A stretch of DNA of 64,000 bases from Ficedula albicollis (taxonomy: Eukaryota; Chordata; Aves; Passeriformes; Muscicapidae), in contig NC_021676.1 in assembly GCF_000247815.1 (NCBI RefSeq), positions 6,089,832 through 6,153,831 of the forward strand, given 5' to 3'. Position 1 is the first letter of the stretch. Each line of letters opens with the position of its first letter. The notes under the pieces were generated by a model. That model searched no databases. It saw nothing but the letters and a program-made list of their open reading frames with translations, and was not told the DNA's origin. A program made the position numbers and the translations under genes. Positions 27,996-39,803 of this stretch are shown here, piece after piece.

Positions 27996-28631
27996 TCAAA
28001 ACCCATGGGAGAAATTAGGGAGCACCGGGGGTGGCAGCAGCATCCCTGTGTCACCTGAGGTCCCTCAGCCACAGCCCTGTCGTGGTGCTGTCACTGAGCC
28101 ACGAGATCACTGAGACCTCATAACAGCCTGGAGTTCCTGAAATGATAAAGCTGAGTGACTCGAGCCCGATTGAAGCAAAATATTTAGAGAAGGCTTTCCA
28201 GTGTTTATAGTAGGGGTTTGGAATTTTTATTTCATTGGAAATTTGGAGCTGCTGACACTGTTGCTCAAAGCTGGGATGAAAGAAGACTGGAACAGTGGTG
28301 TTTTTGGCTGGCTGGGAATGTTGTGCCACAGCCAGCTCTAACAGCCTTGTCTTATTCCCCTCCAAGCAGGGGATAAAAGAGAAATATTTCCACTTTCCCA
28401 AAGAAAGCCAGAACAAAATTCCTAACCTAGGTTTGCAGCAGCTGGGGAAGGAGAAGGCTCCTCAGGTGGCTTCCAAAAGTTTGCAGTGATTGAAGTGTCT
28501 GAACGATGCTGCAGGTGAGCTACAACCTGGGAACATCAATATTTTCCATATTGGGCTGCTCCTTCAGAGCCTCAATCTGCTTTAGGAGCATTCCAAGGTG
28601 CACCTGATTGGGAATAACTTTATTTGCAGGA
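27996..28631. other. single-copy DNA
   Basis: Moderately AT-rich, non-repetitive sequence between the poly-A composite and a CR1 fragment. Nothing recognised. Confidence 0.45.
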
Positions 28632-28857
28632 ATGGCTTTAGATTTAAATGGGATATTGGGAAGAAATTCTTCCCTGTGAGGGTGGAGAGGCCCTGGCACA
28701 GGGTGCCCAGAGAAGCTGTGACTGCCCCAACCCTGGAAGTGTCCAAGGCCAGGCTGGGCAGGGCTTGGAGCAATCTGGGACATGGCAGGGGGTGGGATGG
28801 GATGAGCTGCAAGGTCCCTTCCAGCCCAAACCATCCTGGGACTCTGGGAATATCCCT
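28632..28857 (+). mobile_element. CR1 LINE 3' end
   Basis: Contains TGGGATATTGGGAAGAAATT, GGAGAGGCCCTGGCACAGG, CCCAGAGAAGCTGTGAC, GGAAGTGTCCAAGGCCAGG and GGGTGGGATGGGATGAGC. The last motif is the unexpanded form of the GGGAT motif that has expanded at 10247-10907. 5'-truncated. Confidence 0.93.
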
Positions 28858-30602
28858 GTTGGCTTGAGTCCTTGCGTGTGCTGGAGCGATAGTTTTAGCT
28901 TTGTAAGACTTCATTCATCTTTAAATTTCCCTTCTCACGTCTCTTGTCTCTTGCAATGACCTGGACTTAGTAATTTGAGGAATTTCATTGAACTGCTGTG
29001 GAATTCTGAGCTGCAGAGACAGGGGGAGCTGGGGGCTCCCTCCGGTGAGGCTGGCACAGGGGGCTGCTGCCAGGTCCCACAGCTGCTCCTGCAGAAGTGA
29101 CCCAGCCCTCGAGGTGCCAGGGGCTGGGCAGCTGCAAGGAACGAAACCCCATTTCCCTTCCTCAGCTGCCGCTCTGCTGGGAGAGCTGGGAGGAGCTGGG
29201 AATGCTGTGAAAGCAGGTGGATGGAGGGAGGCAAAACCTTAGAATTTCCATTGAAAGGGAATCAGTCTGATTCCAGGTGTGGTAGAAAGATGGAAGGGCC
29301 TCTCTTCCCCCTCCAAGGAGATCCCAATGAGCTCATGTGTGTCCTCATTTGGAAGCTCCCACCACGGAGCCCTGTGCTGAGCTCAGCTCCTCTGGCTGCT
29401 CAATCAATACTCCCTTCCCAGGTTAATGCAGTCAGCAGCTCAATTAAGGGAAAACCCCGTGGGAATGGGATAAGTGCGGGTTTGGATGGAGTGAACAGCA
29501 GGTCCCAGAGCAATCAAACCCAGGCTGTTGTGCCTGGAGGGCTGTCCTGGAGCCAGGTGTCTGCATGGGACCCGGCAGCACCCCAGATCCCCAGGAAAGT
29601 GGATTTGGGAACAGCCTGCAGGGCCTTCCTGAGCTTGGGGACGCTCTGGGTACAGCAGCAATTGCAGCAGTGGGGAGGGACACGGGAGCCCCTTTGTCAG
29701 GGAAAAATGGAGCTGGGAGAAGTGTCCGGCTAAAACACGGAGAATTTTGTCTCCCTGTGCCCACAGAGCTCTTTGTGTCCCCACGTTGGGCTGGCAGGAT
29801 GAAACCTGCAGGGGATGAATGCAGTCAAAGCGAGGAGGGAAGTTCCTGTCTCTGGCAGAGGACGTTACAGGGGAGGGAGAGGACAGGGATGATGGACGAG
29901 AGACAGGAGCACTCCCCCCTCCTTCCTTCCTCTAATGAATTTTTCCCATTAGCTTGAGGTGATTTTGTGAAATCCGTGTTGACTCTGATGTGGCAGCTCC
30001 TTCCTCCTTCTGTGGGGACAGGGGAGAGGCACAGCACTGGAGAGATCCAGGACTGAGGCTGTCACCTGGAATGCAGGAGTGACCTGTGTGAGACACTCCT
30101 TTATTGACCCAAGTAAATAAAGTGCAGGGAACTCTCGGTGACGTGGGGAGGGAGGAATGGGATCCATTATTCCTTTCTGTGATAAGTCCTTGGCCGGGCT
30201 GGCAGTTGGAATCAGGAAGATCATTTCTCTAATCCAGATGGTTAATAAATGTGGATTGCTTTGCTAAAACCACTTGACAAAATGCAATTACTGCTGGCTG
30301 CAGAGCTTCCAGACAGGGAGCCAGGCTGGGAGCAGGCTCAGCTCCGGCTGGAAAAGCCACAGGGCTGAGAGAGCTGCTGCAATTCCTGGGGCCATCCCAG
30401 CAAAGGACTCAAAGGTGTTTCCTACACTCACCTTTCACTGGGAAATTGAGGTGTTCTGCACCTGCGTCCTGGTGCTCAGCACAAAGTGCTGGTGCTGATC
30501 CCATTCTCTGCTCTGGCATAAGCTGGGATATGGACACAGGATTGTCCTGCTCTGCTCTGGGGCAGCCTCATCTCGAGCCCTGGGGCAGTTTTGGAAGGAA
30601 TT
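28858..30602. other. single-copy DNA
   Basis: No gene recognised. The segment 29930-30290 is AT-rich and non-repetitive (AATGAATTTTTCCCATTAGC, GGTTAATAAATGTGGATTGC) and could be regulatory. Confidence 0.4.
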
Positions 30603-30963
30603 TTGATTGCCCAGCCTGGAGGAGAGGAGACTGAGGGCAGAGCTCAGCAGGGGCTGCAAACCTTCCTGCAGGGCAGCTCTGATCTCTGTGAGCAGGGACA
30701 CGACAGCCCAGGGAACGGATGGAGCTGTGGCAGGGAGATTTAGGTGGATATCAGGAAAAGTTCTTCCCCCAGAGGGTGTTTTGGGCACTGAAAGGGTTCC
30801 CCAGGGAATGGGCACAGCCCCAACACTGCCAGAGCTCCAGGAGGGTTCGGAGAGCACTCCCAGGCACGGGGTGGGATTGCTGGGGGTGTCTGTGCTGCAC
30901 TCAGTGATCCTGGTGGGTCTCTTCCAACTCAGGAGATTCTCTGATCCTCGAATTCCATGTTTT
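30603..30963 (+). mobile_element. CR1 LINE 3' end, different subfamily
   Basis: Begins near CCAGCCTGGAGGAGAGGAGA and continues with GGTGGATATCAGGAAAAG, TTCCCCAGGGAATGGGC and GGTGGGTCTCTTCCAACTC. These match the order of landmarks in the CR1 group whose 3' end reads through the GGAGGAGAGGAGACTGAGG motif, unlike the GAGAGGCCCTGGCACAGG type elsewhere here. Diverged, so an older insertion. Confidence 0.82.
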
Positions 30964-32017
30964 ATTGGTTCTCCTTATGGGAACAGTTGGGTTCCTGCTG
31001 GCTGGGAGCCCCATGGGAAACACTCCCAGCACTGGGGTGAGGACCCGTGGTGGGTGCAGGGTTGGGTTCTGGGCTGGAGCCCACTTTGAGGTTTCATTGC
31101 AGCCTTGCACAAGAAGCAGTTTGGAGGTTAAAAGCAGCACACTTGTGTTTATTTCTCCACTTTGGCACATCTGCTACTCACTAAAGCTATTTTGGGGGCT
31201 CTAAAAGTGGCAGTTTTAGAGAGCTCTAAATGGGTCAGCAATTTCCGGGTTTTTTCTTTTCTGAAAAAAGTAGAATTTGAACCACAGATGGGAGGCATTC
31301 AAAAGGGTTGAGAGGAGGGTTTGGGGGACACCTCTTTCATTTCCAGGTGAGGCAGGTCTGGGAGTGAGATGAATGAACATTCACGTTTGGGGCTGTCCCC
31401 TTTTGACTCCAGCTCACTCCATCCCTACACCAGCCCTGGGGCATGGATAGATGTGATCCTATGGAATCCCATGTCCTCGAATAAGGGATGTAATTCCAGG
31501 TGGATTTTCCTTGACTTGCCCTGGTGGGAAGTAAACCAGAGGTGAGTCTGTGGTGAGCAGCACTTTCCAGCCTGAGCTCAAAGCAGAAATGTGCTTCTCT
31601 GTGTCCACACTTTAATTCCAAATCTCATCTCCAGGCCGGGCTCCCAGAGCTTCTCCAGCCCCAGGAATGCTCCCTGGGAGCTTTCTAGGTCAAACAGTTA
31701 TTTTTTTAGAGGAAACACTTAAAATTAAAACGCTGCAGAACTTCCCCTGAGGTTACAGAGTTTGTTTAGGCTCCTCCAAGCAGAGGATCTCCATCACTGG
31801 GAGCTGCAAACCTCCCCCAGACGTTCATCCCGCTCCTGTCGCAGGCACAGCCTGGGTTCCAAGCTTGTACAGCAAACAACAACCCCAGAGCTGCTCCCTC
31901 CACACACCAACTTCCACGGGAATGGCAGAGCTGAGCGAGGAAGAGGAGCAGGGGCAGAGCCAAGTGAGGAAGAGGAGCAGAAACTGAGGAGTCCATAGCA
32001 GGGACCCCACGGCCAGG
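30964..32017. other. single-copy DNA
   Basis: Mixed-composition sequence with no recognisable gene or element. A 15-bp duplicated motif GAGGAAGAGGAGCAG near 31940-31980 is minor. Confidence 0.45.
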
Positions 32018-32086
32018 AGCAGGCACAGGTTGGATCGATGATCCTTGAGGTCTTTTCAAATCTAAATGGTTCCATGATTCCTCAAG
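32018..32086 (+). mobile_element. short CR1 LINE 3' tail
   Basis: TTGGATCGATGATCCTTGAG and GGTCTTTTCAAATCTAAATG followed by TTCCATGATTCC match the terminal part of a CR1 of the GATCTTTGAGGTCTTTTCC type. Only the last 70 bp or so are present. Confidence 0.8.
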
Positions 32087-32774
32087 GCCTGGGAGCTGCT
32101 GTCCAGCCCCTTGGCAAGCACAGCATCCAGGGAGGAGGATGGGGAGGCTCCATGGGAGGGGGTCACCAGCGGGTCAGGAGGAGGATGAGGGGCAGGGAAG
32201 AGGGAGAGGGCAGAGGGGCAGCACGGGCCATGTCTCCCTTCCATCCTCAAATGCAAAACATTCCCTCTGACCTCCTGATTTTCCCTCTAAAAATAACCCA
32301 TTCTCAGTGTGGTGGCGGCTCAGAGAAACACAGTTTATCACAACACAAAGGCAGGGCTGGGGATGTGCATTTGGGGGTGGCAGGGGTCAGGTTTGGACAC
32401 TGATCAGTGAGTTCTAAAAGAGCTTTTTAGGGACAGAGAGACCTGAGGGTGGGATTTGAAGGTGGATTTTGGTCTGGAGAAGGTCACATCCGTTTTGAAC
32501 CCACTTGATGGTTGTGCCAGTGCCTTTTGCGGTTGAGTCAAACTTTGGGCCAGCTTCTCCACAAACACCTCCTCCAAAATCCATGGGAGTCAGCATTGAA
32601 GCAGCAGAGGAGTGACCCTGCCCTTCGCAGACATTTCTGCTCTCCAGTGAGCATTGGCCTGCTCGAGCTGCTGCCTCTTCCAGGGCGCTGCTTCCCAGGC
32701 TCATCCTCTCAGAACAATCATCCCACTGTGGATCTGCCTCTGCAGAGCTCTGGCTGGAAGGACTGGAGGCAAGT
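32087..32774. other. single-copy DNA
   Basis: Mixed-composition sequence with a purine-rich stretch (GAGGAGGATGAGGGGCAGGG type) near 32130-32220. No gene or element recognised. Confidence 0.45.
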
Positions 32775-33120
32775 CAGAGCTAGGAAAGCAATCAATTGTT
32801 CGTTAATGGAGTTACAGTAAAGATGTTATCCAAAACCACCGTGGCTGCCTAATTATTCATAACATCCCTCTGGAGATTCTCCTTTTGGCAAACTGTGAAT
32901 CTCTGCTTTGTTGCCACAATAAAAGCAGTTTCAGGGCTGTAAATGAGAGGGTACAAATTGCCATGGAGGCCCTGACAATATGGCAGCTCCCGAGCCTTGG
33001 ATTACATGGTAATTTCCATGCAATATCCAGGTTATTACATGGTAAGTGCCATGTCATTACAGGCTAAATGAATGATTATCACCCCTGCTTGACAAATTCA
33101 CCTGACAAATTTTCCTCCCT
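32775..33120. promoter_or_regulatory. AT-rich candidate regulatory element with two CCATG dyads
   Basis: Dense homeodomain-type cores (CAATCAATTG, TTCGTTAATGGAG, CCTAATTATTCATAAC) in non-repetitive AT-rich sequence. Two inverted repeats follow one another: ACATGG(33004-33009)...CCATG(33016-33020) and ACATGG(33037-33042)...CCATGT(33049-33054), each with a 6-nt spacer and 33 bp apart. No transposon signature. Regulatory function and conservation are inferred, not shown. Confidence 0.35.
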
Positions 33121-34627
33121 CCTCGGTTTCTGGGATGTCTGCAGGCAGGATGGTGTTTCCATGAGAAACAGCATGGTTGGGGTGGGCTCTTCCACCCTGG
33201 AATTTCCCCGTTTCACCTGGGCTGCCCCCAAGGACAGCACAGGGATGGATGGGCTGTGAAAGGCTGTGACCCAGCTCTGTGTGTGTGTTCCAGACACAAA
33301 ATATTGACAAGAATTTTGGAATACCCATGCCAGTGGAAACAGCTTCAAAGTTCCCCAAAGGAACAGAAATGCTCCAGTGCAGCTGAAGGAACTGTTTGAA
33401 AATACTGAGTTAATAGGAATAAAAAATGATTTACAATCTCCTCTCAGCTTTATCATTCATGTCCTGAATATTCCAAAGCTCCTCTGCACACACTGGTAAA
33501 CAGCTCCAACTGGGGAGTGGAAGTTTTTTGCCTTGTACAGCTTAAGGCTGCTTAAAGCTGCCACAAACCTGATTCACAGTTTTGTGACACCTTTAAATTC
33601 TCTTGCATTAGTTTTGAGGAGGTCTCATGGATTTAAGGAATGACCACAGCCTTGTGCAGAACAAGAACTCAGCTGTTCAGGGACCTCAGGTCCTGTGTTT
33701 TTTCCACAGGAATATCTATGGGTGTCTGTGTTTAACCTGCAGATCTTTCTAGAGCATGATCAGGCCCAGCCTGGTGGTGTTTGCTGGTGTTAGGGACATC
33801 CAGCCTGAATATCACCACAGGGAGGGATGTTCAGCCACAGGCAATCAGTGCCACTTCCCAGACTGGGAGTTCTACCCTGGAGAATAAACAACCAACAAGA
33901 AAGGGAAAGATTCAGAAATGTCAAATCTTTTAAGCCCTAACACTTCCCTGGGCCTCAGAAGCTCCAGCCCCCACACTCCTGCAGGGTTTGTGTTTTATTT
34001 GCACTGGTATCCCCTGGGAAGCCAAACTCCAGATGGGCCCAAAGCTCCACATCTCCTCCTGTGCCTCCTCAACGTGTCTCTTCCCTGTCTTGCTCATGCT
34101 AAGGACTGACAATCCAGAAAAAAATGGTGCAAATATTTGTCCCATGTCCCCTCCCCAGGCAGACTGAGAGATGAAAAGGGATCTCTCTTTGATATTCCAA
34201 ACATCCCATGTGCACACAGGCCCAGATTCCACACATGGCTCCCAGGTTCCCTGGCAGGACACCTGTATCTCAGCTATTCCCACTGTTCAGAATTCCATGG
34301 GAGACTGTTCTGCTTTGGCCCTAAACCCACAAAAACCTCCTTCTGTCCTGCACCATCAGACACCAGAGCAGCACCCTGGTTATTCCTGGCCAACCAGCTC
34401 CATGTTCTCCCTGCCCAACCTGGCGAGTTTGGAACTGGGAGATCGTCACCAGCCTCCTGGCATAGTGACAATTATTCTGCAGTAACTTAAAAAAAATCAC
34501 AATCCATGAGGACAAGCAACACCCCTGAGCCTTCTGATTGTATTTGCAAAGCTCAGAGTTGGCTTGAAATGGAAAAGGAGCAAACAGCCCAGGTAGATCT
34601 GGAGCTGCTGAAAGGGCAAAGGAGGGA
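33121..34627. other. single-copy DNA
   Basis: No gene, transposon or RNA recognised. Overlapping frames on both strands up to about 125 codons show no known domain. Confidence 0.5.
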
Positions 34628-34850
34628 CTCATGGAATCCTAGAGTCATGGATTTCATATGAGCTGGAAAAGAGCTTGAAGATCATTAGCCCAGCACCACC
34701 CCTGTATTCCCCACAAAACCACATCAAGTGCCACATCTCCATGAGCTTTGAACAATTCTGGGGATGGTGAGGGGCTGGCTCTGCTGCCCCTGCCCAGCCC
34801 TCTGCAGAGTAATGAGCAATGCCCATTCTGAGGCTGTTCCCCATAACCAC
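34628..34850 (-). mobile_element. CR1 LINE 3' end, diverged
   Basis: On the plus strand it begins with ATGGAATCCTAGAGTCATGG, then AGCTGGAAAAGAGCTTGAAG, AAACCACATCAAGTGCCAC and TCTGGGGATGGTGAGG. This is the reverse complement of the older CR1 3' consensus order (tail, GATCTTTAAGGTC-like block, GGCGCTTAGGG-like block). The right limit is uncertain because the match decays. Confidence 0.8.
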
Positions 34851-34959
34851 CACGGGTAAAATCGCTGCCCCGTTGCTCCAGCAGCATCCCAGGGCAGGCT
34901 GTGCCGGCTCCCTGCCACCAGGAGCCCTGGGCTCTCCCTGTGGGTGCCAATGCTGTGCA

Positions 34960-35160
34960 GCAGCTCCGAGGGACAATTAGGCTTCATCAGGCAGCGCTGA
35001 CATTTAGCATCAACCCCCCCTCCCATCTCCTGCCTGAATTTCCTCGCTCGCCTTTCAGAGCAAGAAATAAATGGTGCATTAGAGAGAAGGAGAGAGAGAT
35101 GAGCTTTATTAGCTGTTTATGGAAGAAATTAAAATTGCTCATTAGAAACCACGGCACCGG
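34960..35160. promoter_or_regulatory. AT-rich candidate conserved non-coding element
   Basis: Includes GCTTTATTAGCTGTTTATGG and AATTAAAATTGCTCATTAG, a cluster of homeodomain-type TAAT/ATTA cores, next to a CpG-rich patch. Non-repetitive and strikingly different in composition from its flanks. Function is inferred from composition only. Confidence 0.35.
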
Positions 35161-35720
35161 CAGTGCCCCCTCCCCGGCAGAGCCCCGATGGGTCCGTGGG
35201 GAGCACTCGCCTGGTGTTTATTTGGGCTGGCACCTGCCTGGCGCCTCCCTGCCCTTCAGCAGATGGGCACGGGGGGACTGTGGGGAAATGTCACCGCTCC
35301 TTCCCCCTCCTGAGTCATTGCTTTCCCCTCCCGACTCGCTCCTCCTGGTCGGCATCGGCGCCGGCAGCTCGGGATGCTCCGCTGCGCTTCGGGGCAGAGG
35401 ATGGAGGAGCGAGGGGGGTGACCTGGTGGCCGTGCCATCCCGGGGTGTCCCGCACCAGCCAGAGGCAGCTCTTCATCCCTCACCTCCTGGGCAGGCAGCG
35501 CTTCCACCTCATTTTATCCCAAAACCTTCCAACACGAGGGCTCGTTCGGAAGTTCTGGGGCTGCGTGGAGCCGGCTGAGCCAACTCCAGCTTGGCCTCCT
35601 GCTCCTCCTCTTCCCCTGCTGCTTTCCCCTGTCCTTGCTCCGCGCTCTGCTCACCGGGCTGTGCCGTGACCCCGCCGGTGGCACGGGGGCAGCGGGAGGA
35701 AGCGGGGCCAGGAGCGCTTC
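35161..35720. promoter_or_regulatory. CpG-rich segment
   Basis: GC-rich with CpG clusters (for example GGCATCGGCGCCGGCAGCTC at about 35351) through about 35700. The open frames at 34901-35578 and 35163-35669 cross it in different frames and neither looks like a known protein. Possible CpG island or unannotated promoter, unproven. Confidence 0.3.
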
Positions 35721-36597
35721 AAAGCCTCTGTATCTCCTCACGCAGCTGCCATAAAAAACAATCCAGGTTTCCGCTCCCGAGTCCCGCCTTGCCCTCGCAG
35801 GGGACATCTCTGGGGGCAAACGGATAAATCTTTCATCTCCTCGCTCTGGGTTTTATTAAATGCCTCGCACATCCACGGAAAATGCAGATTGCTGATAAAT
35901 TCGGGCTGGTTACGGGAGAGGCAGATGGAGATTAACTCGCTGAGCTGACTGGATGGAAGTTGGCTCTTTCCAGGAAGATGGAGAGCTCCGGGATGTGCCG
36001 ACACCAAAAGGCACAGCCTGGGAGAGCCCTGAGCCCACCTTGGGAGAGCTGCTGCTCTCCTGGAGAGGTGCTCACGCCCTCCTGGCTCCAGGGTTGGTGC
36101 AGCACAAGCTTTGCGAAGCTCAGGATCATAGAAGGATGTTTAACCCTGGTGCAGGCACAGCTCAAGGAAAGGGGAGCTCCCAGGGCTCTGCATCACCTGG
36201 CCCCACTCAAGGTGGGCTTCAGCAACAGCCCTGCTCCCCATCACGCCCCCTACACCTGTATAGCTATTCCTGGGGGATCTCTGGGAGATGATCATTTTCT
36301 CTGGGTGAAAATGATACCTCCTCACCCAAAGAGGAGGCGCAGCTACAGTGACTGTCATAGCTGAGAGGGAACCAGGCACTTGGGGAGCACAAGACTTGCT
36401 GCTCACGTGGGAAGTTTGGGGTGTTTCTTTTTCCCTGAGCTCTTCAGGGAATTTCAAGTCCCACTGAAAGGGCTGAATGAACTTGTTTAATCAACAGCTC
36501 CACAGGCTCCTAAGGGTCCTCAGACCTCTAAAATTGGGCCACAAGAATAGAGAAATAGCAGCATCCCCTCAATATCTGGGATGGAGGAAGGCAGGAA
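35721..36597. other. single-copy DNA
   Basis: Starts AT-rich (GGGTTTTATTAAATGCCTCG, GCAGATTGCTGATAAATTCG), then becomes mixed. Nothing recognised as gene or transposon. Confidence 0.4.
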
Positions 36598-36675
36598 GTC
36601 ATGGGACAAAGCTGTAGCAAAAAAAATGTGCGGGTTGTCATGGGACAAAGCTGTAGCAAAAAAGATGTGCGGGTT
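36598..36675 (+). repeat. 39-bp direct duplication
   Basis: Two adjacent copies of a unit starting GTCATGGGACAAAGCTGTAG and ending ATGTGCGGGTT, differing at one base (AAAAAAAATG against AAAAAAGATG). Confidence 0.93.
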
Positions 36676-36919
36676 CACAAGGAGCAACGCTTTCTCCAGC
36701 CTGGCAAGGAGACTTCGGGTATGGAGACTCCATCCCAAAAGTCTTCTGGAGCAGTTTGTGCAGCCATGGAGGGCTCAGATGGGGACAGCTCATCCATCTG
36801 CTTGAGGACAGACCCAGTAAATGCAGAAAACAGTTGGCCCAAGATATGAGATGAAATAAAATTGGAACAAGAAGCTCAAGAATGAACTTCAAATGCCCTT
36901 TGGGGTAGCCGAGCACTCG

Positions 36920-37260
36920 GGGCTGTTCTAATCAGTAACCTCCCCATTCCCCGGCCGCTGCAGCAAGCCCTGCTAAGCAGACAGATTTTCCATTAAGCCT
37001 GGAAGAAATGGCAAAGTGCCTTAATGAATGTCAGAGTTAATACCCCGTTTGTTATAGGCTGCGACTGCAATGTGATGGGTTTATAAAGCCGGCCCCTCAT
37101 TACCCTTATCAATATTATTCTTACTCTGTTCCCGTCTGCAGGCCAGATCCGCATCGAGCCCTTGGCTGCGGCTGCTTGATATGGGAGCTGGCTGCCTGAG
37201 GATCTGCAAGCCATCCTGCATCAGGGCATTTTCAAACCAGTAAAAAAGGGAATAAAATCC
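36920..37260. promoter_or_regulatory. candidate conserved non-coding element
   Basis: High-complexity, AT-leaning sequence with no repeat character, including GTTCTAATCAGTAACC, TTCCATTAAGCCTGG, TTTGTTATAGGCTGCG and CCTTATCAATATTATTC. It contrasts sharply with the surrounding GC-rich DNA. A short open stretch after TCTGCAG at 37141 does not read as a protein I know, so an exon is less likely than a regulatory element. Confidence 0.4.
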
Positions 37261-39803
37261 AAGAAGTAAGGCAGGTTGAGCGTACAGAGCGTGTGTCTGA
37301 GCGAGCGCGCGGTGCGAGGCATCGCTGCAGCCGCTGCGGCTCTGATTGAAACCAGACTCAGGAAAGAAGGGCTGTAAACGTTTTTTCACTGCCTGTCCTA
37401 AGAAATTTATGTCTCACCCACTCCATCATCTCCTTCAGGGCTGCCTTTTTTTGCAGCTGTCTTCAGAGACCATCGGCTGAGCCCCTTTATGAAGTCCAGT
37501 CCATGATGTCACCCAGAACCATAACTCACTCACCTCCCTGGCTGGGCTCCGCGCGGGGGTGCCCCATAAATAACAGCCCAGGCCGGGGGGAAGCCTGCCC
37601 TGCTCGAGGAAAACCTTCCTGACATCGGAAGGGAAGAGAGAGGAGCATGCACACGGGGCAGGGGGACCCAGAGTGGGGCTCGATGAACACAAAGACACAA
37701 CTGTGCAGAGCAAATGGGACAGAAAATCAGAGATGTTGTGTCCAGCACGACTTGCTCAGGAGAGGCCAAGGTGAGCCCCAGCTGCCTGGACATCCATTAA
37801 ACCTTCCAGGGCTCTGTCTCCTCCAGAGAAATCCAAACCATGTGCTGGAGCCTCAGCCCAGGGTGTTGTTTGCTGCCTGGGATTAAAAAGACTCAACCAC
37901 CGAGATGGGTCCATCCTTTGGTAGCACCCAATTGGTCATGACTAAAATGTGCTCTGACCTGGGAGTGGTTTTGGGCCCCACATCCTGGTGGAGCTGCTGC
38001 TCACCCATCACACTTCTCGAGAGCAGGTGTCCACATCAGAGAGAGCCAGGCCCCCGCCAAGGCCCATCCCCACGGTGGGGAAGCCGAGGGTAATTGTTTC
38101 ATTGTGTCTGATAACATGTGGTATTGCCATATTTATAATCCAGCGCTATTAAAAGGGGAAAAAAGAGATCAACTCAAAATCCCTCCACCGCAGTTGGCTC
38201 TAATTGTCCCTGTCCCACCACTTCCCCCTTTCCCAGTCCTGCTTGTGGGCTGTTTTGGCAGCGGAGCCAAAGCAGGAATGAGCTGTTGGGATGAAGTTTA
38301 TCCTTTGGTGGGATGGCCTCGCTGAGCACTCTCAGTTTTCCTGGGAAGTCTGGGCTTTATCTGCTTGGGAGCAGAGCCTGAGGAGTGCCACCTCCCTGGG
38401 ACACCTTCACCTCCCTGCTGGAGCCACGCTGATGGTAAGCCACGACCTTCCCCCTGGAATTCCATCAGTTAATGCCACCAGAACTCTGCAGTCACCTGGG
38501 CTGGTCCTGACAGCTGGAAAATGAGAGCTGAGGAGGAAGGGCTCTTCTCACATCTCCTGCGTTTCTTCTCTTCCACTTGTGGATTTGCAGGGGTTGGGTC
38601 TGTGGTCCCCAGACACTTGTTGAGCCACAGAAGTCCTCTTCCCGTGATGGCTGTTGCCAGGAAAATAAACAAGCAGAAAGTCTCCAACAGCATCTGCAGG
38701 ACGTCTCCCGAGCCCCACATTTCAGGAAACGTTGGAGCTTTGGAGGGCAGGAGCAGGTTCTGAGTGCTTGGTGGTGTGGGTCTTGTTCTCAGTGCCTGGA
38801 GCTGTGCCACGCAGTCTGTCCCAACTGAAATGTCCTCAGGGACTGGGAAGGCTGTGCAGCCATTCCTCAGGGCTGGGCATCTGCTGGAGTATGGGTTGCA
38901 TCCAGGGATTTGGTTCTGAGCTGGAATTTATTGCCCTCTCTTCTCCCTTTCTCTCCTCAGTAGATACAGAAGTGGGGGAGGGTGCTGGTGTCTTTTTTCC
39001 TTTCTTTCTTCCAAAACTGAAATTAAAACCAGCCAAAAGCCCACTATGATGGGAATGTCTGTGAGCTGGAGTGTGCTCAGGGTGGCCACACAGCTCCATG
39101 GGATGTTCCAGACAGCTGGTGGATGGACCTTTCTCCCACACCAAAGGTTAATATTTGTGGAAAAGGCTCTCCCATGTGTCCCCAAACCCCCACAGCCTTC
39201 TCAGGCTTCTCTTTCTCCTCTTTTTACATTCCAAGCTGCACTCAAAGCCCTCGGAACCACTCCAGCAGAGGTTGCCCGTTATCCATGGGATGCAGAGGAG
39301 GGCTGTTGCCATGGCACTGCAGCATCCCCCTCCTTCCCAGCGGTTCCTGGGGGCTTTCACCGCTCTGTACCTGGACAGGGGCTCTGATCCCTCACCAGGG
39401 AGGTCCCTGGGGGCTGCACCAAGGATTCCAGCAGCCTCTCTCTCCAGGTGCATCCCACTGGTCCTTGCCAGCCTTTACCACTCGGCGATGAGCAGCGCCT
39501 TTGTGTTCCCCCCCTGTGGAATGTGAGGGATGCCCAAGGCGGAGCACGGGGCAGGGATGTTACCCGCTCGCTTTCCCCCCATTCCCGACCCTCCCGTGCA
39601 TCCAGCTCCCCTCGGCGTTGCTGCCTCCCGTGCTGGGATAACCACTCCAACATCGCCGCGGGAATTTGGGTTTCCAGCAGCACTTGTGGGGATCCCCGTT
39701 CCTGCCCCTCCCTGCGCCGCCGGGAGGGCTCTGGAGCGTGGCTCGGCTTTGCTCCACACACAACGGAGACGATGGTTCCGAAAGCCGAGGAGGGAAGGGA
39801 GCG
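37261..39803. other. single-copy DNA with one AT-rich island and a CpG-rich right end
   Basis: No gene recognised. The stretch 38085-38215 (GGGTAATTGTTTCATTGTG, GCCATATTTATAATCCAGCG) is a further AT-rich candidate element. From about 39540 the DNA becomes CpG-rich up to the LTR. Confidence 0.4.
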
